Positions 17,001 through 23,940 of a DNA stretch of 33,438 bases are shown here, in pieces. The stretch spans positions 40,012-73,449 of the forward strand of contig JAAUZH010000014.1 of NCBI GenBank assembly GCA_014804675.1, given 5' to 3'. A program made the translations under genes and the position numbers. Source of the DNA: Lachnospiraceae bacterium. Its GTDB lineage: Bacteria > Bacillota > Clostridia > Lachnospirales > Lachnospiraceae. The notes below the pieces were generated by a model. It had not been told where the DNA came from. It searched no databases and was given only the letters and a program-made list of their open reading frames with translations. Positions within the stretch are counted from its first letter, which is position 1; each line of letters opens with the position of its first letter.

Positions 17001-17030
17001 ATTTTATCGTAAAGTAATGGGATAAATCAA
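17001..17030 (-). promoter_or_regulatory. Promoter of the rrf2 gene
   Basis: On the minus strand TTGATT (17030-17025) and TAAAAT (17006-17001) are 18 bases apart, 24 bases before the ATG at 16977. A TGGGATAAAT element on the plus strand (17018-17027) overlaps the -35 region, consistent with autoregulation. Confidence 0.6.
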
Positions 17031-17054
17031 GACTGAGAAAAAATAAAATTATCT

Positions 17055-17092
17055 ATTTACCTATTGACAGAGTGGGTAAATGGGTGTAATAT
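17055..17092 (+). promoter_or_regulatory. Promoter and dyad upstream of the cysteine-leader/ABC operon
   Basis: TTGACA (17064-17069) and TAATAT (17087-17092) are 17 bases apart. The -35 box is flanked by a perfect 7-bp inverted repeat, ATTTACC (17055-17061) and GGTAAAT (17075-17081). An Rrf2-type regulator gene lies immediately upstream on the other strand, so this dyad is a candidate operator. Confidence 0.75.
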
Positions 17093-17140
17093 CGACTATA
17101 TTGAATTTGAGTAGCTTATTCAGGAAGGGAGAGGAATGCT

Positions 17141-17257
17141 ATGTATAGAACAAACGATTCTTATATTGCTGTTGCATGTTGGTGTCGAATGTTTTTTTCC
17201 CGGGTATGCCAATATAGCCAGGTGCATTCGTCTGCTTTGTGTTGCAGCGATGTATGA
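17141..17257 (+). CDS. Cysteine-rich leader peptide (38 residues)
   Basis: The ATG at 17141 follows GGGAGAGG at good spacing and lies about 45 bases after the expected transcript start. The 38-residue peptide, MYRTNDSYIAVACWC at its start and SALCCSDV at its end, has five cysteines (positions 13, 15, 23, 34, 35), including a tandem Cys-Cys four codons before the stop. It has no signal peptide or known domain. It is followed within 35 bases by an intrinsic terminator and then by an amino-acid ABC operon. This is the layout of an amino-acid attenuation leader, with cysteine as the sensed residue. Translation is inferred, not shown. Confidence 0.75.
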   Translation: MYRTNDSYIAVACWCRMFFSRVCQYSQVHSSALCCSDV

Positions 17258-17320
17258 TATTTCGATATGAAATGCTATATTGCCGTTTGTCCGGGAGTTG
17301 ATCAGCGTCCCGGTTTTTTT
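17198..17320 (+). terminator. Attenuator: intrinsic terminator with competing upstream pairing
   Basis: CCGGGA (17291-17296) pairs with TCCCGG (17308-17313), followed by seven T residues (17314-17320). An identical TCCCGG at 17198-17203, inside the leader peptide, can pair with the same CCGGGA. That alternative helix is supported by a second, 9-bp perfect match between CAATATAGC (17210-17218) and GCTATATTG (17274-17282). The two structures exclude each other, as in terminator/antiterminator switches. The two Cys codons at 17240-17245 lie in the loop between the arms. Confidence 0.7.
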
Positions 17321-17387
17321 GCGCTCAAATTCCATACATAACAAACCAAATTGTCAGATATATGACAGATAATAGGAGGATTTATTT

Positions 17388-18272
17388 ATGAAATATTTTG
17401 TATCTAAGCGGTTGGGAGCCATCGCTCTTGCACTTACATTTTTGGTATCTTCATTGACAGGATGCGGTTCTAAAAACTCTGCAAGCGATAGTGTGGAAGT
17501 AACGAACAACACTGTTTACAGGACAGTGGATGAAATTAAGGAAAGCGGTACTATTAATATCGGTGTATTTTCCGACAAAAGCCCGTTCGGCTATGTAGAT
17601 GAGAATGGTGAGTATCAGGGCTATGATGTCTACTTTGGCAATCGTATCGGTGAAGATCTTGGTGTGGAAATCAATTATGTATCCACGGAAGCCGCAAACC
17701 GCATTGAATATCTGCAGACAGGCAAGGTTGACATTATTCTGGCAAACTTCACTGTAACAGAGGAACGCGCCCAGGAAGTCGATTTTGCACTACCGTACAT
17801 GAATGTGGCGCTGGGTGTTGTTTCTCATGATGATGCGGTTATCACCAGCCTGGATGAGATTGGCGATAAGGATGAAGTAATCGTTATTTCTGGAACTACT
17901 GCTGAAACCTATCTTGAAAAGAATTATCCCGACATCAAGCTTCAGAAATATGATGCCTATGCGGAGGCGAAAACCGCATTTGAAAATAGAAACGGCGTGG
18001 CATGGGCCAACGACAATACAGAAGTCATTGCATTTGCTATTGAAAATCCCGGTTATGAAGTCGGTATTCCATCTCTTGGCAGTGCAGACACGATTGCGCC
18101 TGCTGTTACGAAAGGAAACGAGAGTCTGCTGAACTGGCTGAATGATGAAATCAAGGCTCTTGGCGAAGAAAAGTTTTTCCATGCAGACTATGAGACAACC
18201 CTGTTAGATACCTATGGCGCTGATTATGAGGATACGCTGGTGGTTGAAGGCGGTGCGATTACAGGCAAATAA
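17388..18272 (+). CDS. Amino-acid ABC transporter substrate-binding lipoprotein (predicted cystine)
   Basis: 294 residues. The signal has lipobox LTGC with Cys26 as lipid site. The mature part is a SBP_bac_3 domain: GTINIGVFSDKSPFGYVDEN, GEYQGYDVYFGNRIGEDLGV, LQTGKVDIILANFTVTEERA and VISGTTAETYLEKNYP. This captures a polar amino acid outside the membrane for the two permeases downstream. AGGAGG precedes the ATG. Cystine or cysteine as ligand is inferred from the cysteine leader peptide and the glutamate-cysteine ligase downstream; the binding residues alone do not settle it. Confidence 0.9.
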   Translation: MKYFVSKRLGAIALALTFLVSSLTGCGSKNSASDSVEVTNNTVYRTVDEIKESGTINIGVFSDKSPFGYVDENGEYQGYDVYFGNRIGEDLGVEINYVSTEAANRIEYLQTGKVDIILANFTVTEERAQEVDFALPYMNVALGVVSHDDAVITSLDEIGDKDEVIVISGTTAETYLEKNYPDIKLQKYDAYAEAKTAFENRNGVAWANDNTEVIAFAIENPGYEVGIPSLGSADTIAPAVTKGNESLLNWLNDEIKALGEEKFFHADYETTLLDTYGADYEDTLVVEGGAITGK

Positions 18273-18390
18273 GTGGAAAGCCAGAGTGAAGGATGAGGCT
18301 GCACAGACTTATGTGAATGTTCTGGTTGTAAAAGAAGGAAATGAAAACGAGGAAGGGATTCGGGCACTTGCAGGCGGCAGGAGCGACTGA
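18271..18390 (+). pseudogene. MetQ-like (NLPA) methionine-binding lipoprotein, C-terminal scrap
   Basis: Beginning at the stop of the binding-protein gene, another frame reads KDEAAQTYVNVLVVKEGNEN then IRALAGG and stops. This is the conserved late segment of MetQ/NLPA lipoproteins (A..YVNVLVVKEGNE). About 230 residues before it are missing. It sits inside the ABC operon between binding protein and permease, so a methionine transporter gene was probably lost here by recombination. Confidence 0.65.
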
Positions 18391-18439
18391 TTGGAAGAAA
18401 CTCGATCACAGGAATCAGGAATAGGTTAGGAGGCAGGTC

Positions 18440-19099
18440 ATGGATTGGGAAGTGATAGTATCTTATTTACCGCGTTATAAAGATGCGCTGCTGCTCACGC
18501 TTAAAATCGGATGGCAGGGTATTCTTCTGGCATTTATGATTGGTGTACTTTGTGCAGTGGTAATGCATCTGAAGATACCGGTTCTGCGTTGCATTACAGG
18601 ATTTTATATTGAACTGTTTCGAAACACACCTCTTCTGGTGCAGCTATTCTTTCTCTATTTTGCACTGCCCAAAATCGGTGTCCGTATTTCAGCACAGGTC
18701 TGCGGCAGTCTTGGGCTGGGGCTTTTAGGCGGCGCTTACATGGCGGAAACCTTTCGGAGCGGTCTGGAAAATATAGCACCGATCCAGTCGGAAAGTGCGA
18801 TGAGTCTTGGCATGAATAGAGTACAGACATTTCGGTATGTAATCCTGCCGCAGGCAGTTTCTTCCAGTGTACCTGGACTTCTTGCTAATGTAATCTTTTT
18901 GTTGAAGGAAACAAGCGTGTTTTCTACCATCAGCCTGATGGATTTGATGTTTACGGCAAAGGATTTCATCGGTATGTATGCCAAGACCATTGAGTGTCTG
19001 ATATTGTTGGTTATTTTCTATCTGATTATGCTGCTGCCAGTATCCGTAGCGGGAAGTTTTGTGGAAAGGAGACTGCGCCATGCCGAATTTGGGGATTGA
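18440..19099 (+). CDS. Amino-acid ABC transporter permease (first subunit)
   Basis: 219 residues, HisM/GlnP type. About five membrane helices, the family signature GFYIELFRNTPLLVQLFFLY and the coupling EAA loop ESAMSLGMNRVQTFRYVILP that contacts the ATPase. AGGAGG precedes the ATG. It overlaps the next permease gene by 20 bases, so a heteromeric channel of two permeases is expected. Confidence 0.92.
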   Translation: MDWEVIVSYLPRYKDALLLTLKIGWQGILLAFMIGVLCAVVMHLKIPVLRCITGFYIELFRNTPLLVQLFFLYFALPKIGVRISAQVCGSLGLGLLGGAYMAETFRSGLENIAPIQSESAMSLGMNRVQTFRYVILPQAVSSSVPGLLANVIFLLKETSVFSTISLMDLMFTAKDFIGMYAKTIECLILLVIFYLIMLLPVSVAGSFVERRLRHAEFGD

Positions 19100-19754
19100 T
19101 GTACTTTTTAAAGGAAAAAACTTTCTGCGGCTGCTTAGCGGTCTATGGGTTGCGATCCGCATAAGCCTGATTTCTGTTGTGATTAGTATTGCATTAGGTC
19201 TTGTGATGGGGATGCTTATGACATCCAGAAATAAGATTCTGAAAGCGGTTTTTCGTATTTATCTGGAGATTGTTCGGATTATGCCGCAGATGGTACTGCT
19301 GTTTATTGTTTATTTTGGTACAACAAGGGTATTTGGATGGGATGTGTCTGCGGAACACTCTGCAATTATTGTATTCAGCTTTTGGGGTGTGGCTGAAATG
19401 GGCGATCTGGTGCGGGGCGCATTAATCAGTATTCCCAAAATTCAGTATGAAAGTGCGCAGGCATTGGGAATGACGGGACTGGAAATTTATCTGTATGTTA
19501 TTTTGCCGCAGACGATCCGGCGGTTAGTTCCGCTTTCCATTAACCTTATTACAAGAATGATTAAAACCACAAGCCTTGTCATGATGATTGGAATTGTGGA
19601 GGTATTAAAGGTTGCACAGCAGATAATTGAGGCAAACAGGAGAACTTCGCCCAATGCGGCATTTGGTGTGTTTGCAGTAGTCTTTCTGTTATATTTCCTG
19701 ATCTGCTGGCCGATCAGCAGACTGTCAGGATATCTTGAGAAAAGGTGGTTATAA
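19080..19754 (+). CDS. Amino-acid ABC transporter permease (second subunit)
   Basis: 224 residues from the ATG at 19080, which has AAAGGAG upstream inside the previous gene. It has the same fold: IYLEIVRIMPQMVLLFIVYF and the EAA loop ESAQALGMTGLEIYLYVILP, five hydrophobic helices. The usual FRGTP segment reads VRIMP, a variant seen in some family members. It pairs with the first permease; the ATPase gene starts two bases after its stop. Confidence 0.9.
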   Translation: MPNLGIDVLFKGKNFLRLLSGLWVAIRISLISVVISIALGLVMGMLMTSRNKILKAVFRIYLEIVRIMPQMVLLFIVYFGTTRVFGWDVSAEHSAIIVFSFWGVAEMGDLVRGALISIPKIQYESAQALGMTGLEIYLYVILPQTIRRLVPLSINLITRMIKTTSLVMMIGIVEVLKVAQQIIEANRRTSPNAAFGVFAVVFLLYFLICWPISRLSGYLEKRWL

Positions 19755-19756
19755 GT

Positions 19757-20500
19757 ATGGAACAGGCGCTTTTAAAAATCAATCATATACAGAAAGCCTA
19801 TGGCGGTCATGTGATAATTGATGATTTTAGTCTTACAGTCAATAAAGGTGAAGTTGTTGTTATTATCGGACCTTCCGGGTGTGGAAAAAGCACGCTTCTG
19901 CGCTGCATCAACGCATTGGAGGATATTCAGGGCGGAGAGATTTTTCTGAATGGTGAACCAGTTCAGAAAGAGGCAAAAAACATATCCAAAATGCGCCAGA
20001 AAATCGGCATGGTTTTCCAGAGCTATGATTTGTTTCCGCATAAAACCATACTGGAAAATATTCTGTTGGCGCCTCTGAAGGTACAAAAAAGAAACCGCTC
20101 AGAAGTGGAAAAAGAGGCTGTGGAGCTTTTGAAAAGAGTTGGACTTGCAAAAAGAAGGGATGATTATCCCCGCCAGCTTTCCGGAGGACAAAAGCAGCGT
20201 GTCGCGATTGTACGGGCGCTCATTATGCATCCGGAAATTCTGTTGCTTGATGAAATTACTGCTGCTTTGGATCCTGAAATGGTGCGGGAAGTGCTGGAAG
20301 TTGTCCTCACACTTGCTAAGGCTGGCAGCACGATGCTGATTGTGACCCATGAGATGGCATTTGCAAAAGCCATTGCAGACCGTGTCCTGTTTTTGGAGCA
20401 TGGGAAGATTGTGGAAGAAAGCAGTCAGCCGAAAGAATTTTTCACCCATCCCGTTACAGAGCGGGCACAGGCATTTCTAACAACATTTGATTATGAATGA
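19757..20500 (+). CDS. Amino-acid ABC transporter ATP-binding protein (predicted cystine)
   Basis: 247 residues from the ATG at 19757, which follows AAAGGTGG; the upstream GTG at 19745 overlaps that ribosome site. Walker A GPSGCGKST at 38-46, Q-loop in MVFQSYDLFPH, signature LSGGQKQR at 141-148, Walker B ILLLDE ending at 166, then ITAALDPE (Ile in place of the usual Pro, as in some cystine/polar amino-acid ATPases), and the switch VTHEM. It powers the two permeases. Last intact gene of the transport operon. Confidence 0.93.
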   Translation: MEQALLKINHIQKAYGGHVIIDDFSLTVNKGEVVVIIGPSGCGKSTLLRCINALEDIQGGEIFLNGEPVQKEAKNISKMRQKIGMVFQSYDLFPHKTILENILLAPLKVQKRNRSEVEKEAVELLKRVGLAKRRDDYPRQLSGGQKQRVAIVRALIMHPEILLLDEITAALDPEMVREVLEVVLTLAKAGSTMLIVTHEMAFAKAIADRVLFLEHGKIVEESSQPKEFFTHPVTERAQAFLTTFDYE

Positions 20501-20541
20501 AAATCCTGCTCCTTTTTCTATTGCAGAATTTGTGAAATCTT

Positions 20542-20661
20542 ATGGATGAGCTGATAAAGATGGGGGATACCTGTGTGAAGCACCATGTCATTGTGGTCAG
20601 TGATGAAATTCATCAGGATTTTGTATTATTGGAAAGAATCAGAAAAGCAATACAGGAATAG
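20542..20661 (+). pseudogene. MalY/PatB C-S lyase remnant with internal deletion
   Basis: One frame reads ELIKMGDTCVKHHVIVVSDE then IHQDFV, the pyridoxal-phosphate region of MalY/PatB cystathionine beta-lyases (VVSDEIHxDF), joined directly to ERIRKAIQE, the usual C-terminal helix. The ~170 residues between, including the catalytic Lys, are deleted. It lies between the transporter and glutamate-cysteine ligase, another trace of a sulfur gene set. Confidence 0.7.
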
Positions 20662-20676
20662 AGAGGCAGATATGCA

Positions 20677-21951
20677 ATGTTACATATAGAAAATCAGGAT
20701 GTGAAAAAACGTATTTTAGAAGGAAATTTCGGACTGGAGAAGGAAAGCTTAAGGATCAAACAAGACGGCACGTTATCCCATTCACCCCATCCATTTACAG
20801 ATGACGCGCATATTGTAAAGGATTTCTGTGAAAATCAAACGGAAATTAATACATCGGTACATACCAGTGCGAAAGAAGCAATTGAAGAGCTGGAATTTCA
20901 CAACAGACGTATTTATGAAAGATTAGAAAGCCTGCCGGAAAGAGAATACCTTTGGCTGTTTTCCAATCCACCTTATATTCAAAATGAAAGTGATATACCA
21001 GTTGCTGTTTTTGAAAAAGCCCAGATTTCAAAAACAGCATACAGGGAGTATCTATCTGCAAAATACGGGCGGTATAAAATGACTTTTTCCGGCATCCATG
21101 TAAATTATTCCTTTTCTGAGAAACTGCTGGAAGCTGATTTCAAATATCAAAAGGAGACGGATTATCAGGAATACAAAAACCAATTTTATCTGGATCTTGC
21201 ACAGAGAATGGCTGCTTATGGCTGGCTGCTTGTGGCAGTGACTGCGGCAAGTCCGCTTCTGGACAGCTCGTTTGTAGAGAAAGGCATTTACGATCAGGAT
21301 GTGTTTACGGGAATGGCATCCGTCAGATGCGGCGAAATGGGATATTGGAACGAGTTTGCACCTATTCTGGATTACCGTAATATTTCCGCATATGCAGACA
21401 GTATCCGAAAATATGTGGATATGGGCTTATTGAAGGCAGCTTCTGAACTGTATTATCCAATACGGTTGAAGCCGGCAGGAGAAAATGATTTAGAGTCACT
21501 GTGTCGAAATGGTGTCAATCATATAGAGCTGCGCATGTTTGATTTAAATCCCCTTGTAAGTGCTGGTGTGGAGGAAATGGATATTATCTTTGCACAGCTT
21601 TTAATGGTCTGGCTTGCTGCAACTCCAAATCGGCCATTCAGCGAAAAGGACCAGATTCAGGCAGTGCAGAATTTTAAAAATGCCGCTCGGTATGATTTAA
21701 AGACAGTCAATATATTGACACCAGATGGAGAAATATATTCTGTAGCCCATGCAGCCTTAAAAGTAATTGAAATGATGAAAGAGTTCTACGGTGGACTTTC
21801 ATTGGATGTGGATGAAATCCTGCAGTTTGAATATGAAAAATTTACAGATGCAGATAACAGGTATGCGTGGAAAATCAGAAAACAATTTGGAGATGGATAT
21901 GTAAAAAAAGGGCTGGAGTTTGTAAAGGAAAGAGGTAAGTCTGATGCGTAA
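20677..21951 (+). CDS. gshA: Glutamate-cysteine ligase
   Basis: 424 residues of the Glu_cys_ligase (GshA/GshF N-terminal) family, which joins glutamate and cysteine with ATP to give gamma-glutamylcysteine in the cytoplasm. Landmarks: EGNFGLEKESLRI at the start, ENQTEINTSVHTSAKEAIEE, FSGIHVNYSFS, and NHIELRMFDLNPL (metal and substrate region). The glutathione synthetase half found in GshF fusions is absent and no gshB is in the window. GAGAGGCAG precedes the ATG. Its position after the predicted cystine transporter suggests imported cysteine is its substrate. The next gene overlaps by 8 bases. Confidence 0.92.
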   Translation: MLHIENQDVKKRILEGNFGLEKESLRIKQDGTLSHSPHPFTDDAHIVKDFCENQTEINTSVHTSAKEAIEELEFHNRRIYERLESLPEREYLWLFSNPPYIQNESDIPVAVFEKAQISKTAYREYLSAKYGRYKMTFSGIHVNYSFSEKLLEADFKYQKETDYQEYKNQFYLDLAQRMAAYGWLLVAVTAASPLLDSSFVEKGIYDQDVFTGMASVRCGEMGYWNEFAPILDYRNISAYADSIRKYVDMGLLKAASELYYPIRLKPAGENDLESLCRNGVNHIELRMFDLNPLVSAGVEEMDIIFAQLLMVWLAATPNRPFSEKDQIQAVQNFKNAARYDLKTVNILTPDGEIYSVAHAALKVIEMMKEFYGGLSLDVDEILQFEYEKFTDADNRYAWKIRKQFGDGYVKKGLEFVKERGKSDA

Positions 21952-22336
21952 TGTGTATGACTGCGTGGAAGCTTTCGGGAAGCTGTTGGAGAAGGAATAC
22001 CATTTGCTACTGGGAAGAAAAAATGTATCGGTCCCGTTACAGATAAATTTTGACAAAAAAGAATGCTTTCATTTAATGGGACTTCAATATCTGACTGACA
22101 GACCGGAGTTAGTCCATGATAGGGGAAAAATATTTGATGCAATAAGAGAACGCCGGATAACGGCAGAACAGCTCCAGTCGTCTGACTTGTATTATAAGAT
22201 TGCAGACAGGATAGACATGCTCCCGCTTCTGGAGAGTATGATTGACAGTAATGATACAATCTTTAAGTACAACGGGAAACTCAATGCTTATTATGTATGG
22301 TTCCTTTTATGGCTGGTATTTGAAATGTCAGCCTGA
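21944..22336 (+). CDS. PBECR4-like protein, C-terminus probably lost
   Basis: 130 residues from an ATG overlapping the gshA stop by 8 bases, with AGAGGTAAG upstream. Features of the PBECR4 family (phage barnase-EndoU-colicin-E5/RelE-like): EKEYHLLLGRK, then KKECFHLMGLQYLTDRPEL, LQSSDLYYKIADRID and SNDTIFKYN. Members are about 180-200 residues, and here similarity ends at KYN, after which the frame becomes hydrophobic and stops. It is probably a truncated mobile-element protein, although the overlap means it would be translated with gshA. Nuclease activity is not established. Confidence 0.65.
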   Translation: MRNVYDCVEAFGKLLEKEYHLLLGRKNVSVPLQINFDKKECFHLMGLQYLTDRPELVHDRGKIFDAIRERRITAEQLQSSDLYYKIADRIDMLPLLESMIDSNDTIFKYNGKLNAYYVWFLLWLVFEMSA

Positions 22337-22660
22337 CACACAGACTTTAGCGGTAATACCTGCCGTTCATAACGCAGGGAGGAAACGCACCTGTTCAATT
22401 CAGATTATTACGGATTATGATGCTATAAATATCGAACAGACGGCAATACAAAACCAAAATTTCCGTACTGCTGTCTGGACAGGGTGCCACTTGCAGATGA
22501 CAGTTATGCACCTCCCAATCATCCCAGGGGAACGGTACATTTCACGAAGGCAGATGATGAAAGGGAAGAATAGATATGCCTCACTCCACCATTGTCTGCA
22601 AAACAGGAATGCATGGGTATACACTGGGCAATCACATCTGTATTGTTGAATTTATCTTAT
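22337..22660 (+). other. Degenerate coding stretch
   Basis: No intact gene. A short frame at about 22478-22572 reads RVPLADDSYAPPNHPRGTVH then FTKADDEREE and stops, with protein-like codon use but no start. It may be the end of the gene whose beginning is the PBECR4-like fragment, or separate debris. I do not recognise it. Confidence 0.3.
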
Positions 22661-22667
22661 ATTTTAA

Positions 22668-23588
22668 TTACCCAAAAGAAACATGAAATCTTTGTTGTGC
22701 TGCCTGAGAGTCTTCCTGTGATACTCTTAAAGCGTTAATGAAAGCGTTATTTTTTGCATTAATGAGTGTCTTGTCATTTGCTCCGGGCACATCTGTCTTA
22801 GCGGCTGATTTCATTGTATTATTTGCTTCACCTAATATAGAGGATTGGAATGCTATTGCTCTTTGTTCCTTTTTCTCCATCTTTTCAAGCTCAGCCTGCT
22901 TTTTTTCTGTATCTACACCACGTTTCTCATCCTGATTTATTTCTCCCTTTAAAATAGCAATGCCATCTCTGGTACTGGCTATGATAGCTCCCTGACGACT
23001 TGCCTGCCGTATGGAAGAGTCTGCTGATACAATTGCATATATCTGTTTATGGGATAGGCTGGACTCTGTATTCGTATCACTGTTTATGGTTTTTGACTCT
23101 TTTTCTTTAGTCTCATCAGCCTGTTTTTCTTCTGTATCTACACTACGTTTCTCATCTTGATTCATTTTTTCCTTTAAAATAACAGTGCCATCGTTATTAT
23201 TGGCTATGACTGTTCCCTGAGACCCTGTCTGCTGATTGTTGGTAGGCAGATTCTTTTCGTCTGCTTTATCTTCTGATTTTTTTTCTTTTGTCAGTTTCTG
23301 ATCTTCCTGTAGCTCCGCCATCCGGATTTCTTTTTTCTGTGACTTGCGAAGCTCTTCCTGATGCTGTCTTAGTTTTGTATTGAGACTGGATATTTCTTTC
23401 TTAAGTTTCTCTCGTTCGGTTTCTTTTTCATTATCAGAAAGTTCTTCCTTTGGAGATAATTTCTGCATCTGCTGTTTTGCGTTTGTTATTTCATTTTGAA
23501 TTTTTTTGATTTTTGGATCTGTTGAAACTGCTTTAAGCGTCTGCATGCTTGACATACTGTTCGTTGATGTTACACTGCCAATTCCCAT
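22668..23588 (-). CDS. FlxA-like coiled-coil protein with an internal duplication
   Basis: 306 residues from the ATG at 23588 (AAAGGAG upstream; the earlier TTG at 23609 is unlikely). Opens MGIGSVTSTNSMSSMQTLKA, then the FlxA-like helix DPKIKKIQNEITNAKQQMQK and a long charged coiled coil rich in Lys, Glu and Gln. Two copies of a ~42-residue unit follow: QGTVIANNNDGTVILKEK... and QGAIIASTRDGIAILKGE..., each continuing NQDEKR.VDTE.KQA. There is no signal peptide or membrane helix. FlxA-like proteins are linked to flagellar regulons in E. coli, but the role here is unknown. It stands alone, with no neighbour in the same direction within 350 bases. Confidence 0.75.
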   Translation of the reverse strand: MGIGSVTSTNSMSSMQTLKAVSTDPKIKKIQNEITNAKQQMQKLSPKEELSDNEKETEREKLKKEISSLNTKLRQHQEELRKSQKKEIRMAELQEDQKLTKEKKSEDKADEKNLPTNNQQTGSQGTVIANNNDGTVILKEKMNQDEKRSVDTEEKQADETKEKESKTINSDTNTESSLSHKQIYAIVSADSSIRQASRQGAIIASTRDGIAILKGEINQDEKRGVDTEKKQAELEKMEKKEQRAIAFQSSILGEANNTMKSAAKTDVPGANDKTLINAKNNAFINALRVSQEDSQAAQQRFHVSFG

Positions 23589-23715
23589 AACATAATCTCC
23601 TTTCCTCAAAGAATGCTTTCAGACAACATATTGTTTCATAGGTATCTAATCTTTGCTACTTTAGTTATCTATATTTTACCACCTTTCATATTTAAGAAAC
23701 AAGACTATTTTTCTA

Positions 23716-23803
23716 TTATTTATGAAAAATATGGATAAAACGTATAGGTGCTGTAAAAGGGGGAAAGTCCGCTAAGGCTGATGGCAGCACAGGTGGATAT
23801 TTA
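23716..23803 (+). pseudogene. Second, decayed copy of the gene end found at 33239-33433
   Basis: The frame ending at 23803 reads ESPLRLMAAQVDI and stops. The gene end at 33433 reads KSPLSIVAAQAAINN. The DNA of both shares AAAGTCC, CTAAG and GCACAGG in register, and GATGCCA follows both. This looks like the leftover of the same mobile-element gene type. Confidence 0.45.
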
Positions 23804-23814
23804 GAATTTATGAC

Positions 23815-23898
23815 AATAGAATAATCGCAAAGCGAGGATTCTATTATAGATGCCATAGGTATAGGGTTTTGCCGAAAAGTATAGGGGTTTCGCCAAAT
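23815..23898. repeat. Hairpin followed by a 20-bp tandem repeat
   Basis: AATAGAATAATCGC (23815-23828) and GCGAGGATTCTATT (23832-23845) pair over 14 positions with two mismatches around an AAA loop. Then GTATAGGG.TTT.GCC.AA. occurs twice in tandem, at 23859-23878 and 23879-23898, with a few differences. The gap 23610-23940 holds no other supportable feature. Function unknown; replication- or mobile-element-related structure is possible. Confidence 0.45.
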
Positions 23899-23940
23899 AG
23901 TGTACAAAATCTCTTGTTAGTCTATGGCGGTTGCTTTTAT

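Noticed and set aside
17120..17344. 74-codon minus-strand frame over the leader region
   Set aside because: No ribosome site; it overlaps the attenuator structures, and the plus-strand leader has all the expected signals.
17097..17387. SAM (S-box) riboswitch or Cys T-box in the 5' region of the ABC operon
   Set aside because: I could not find the S-box core or the T-box motif; the Cys-rich leader and terminator explain the region better.
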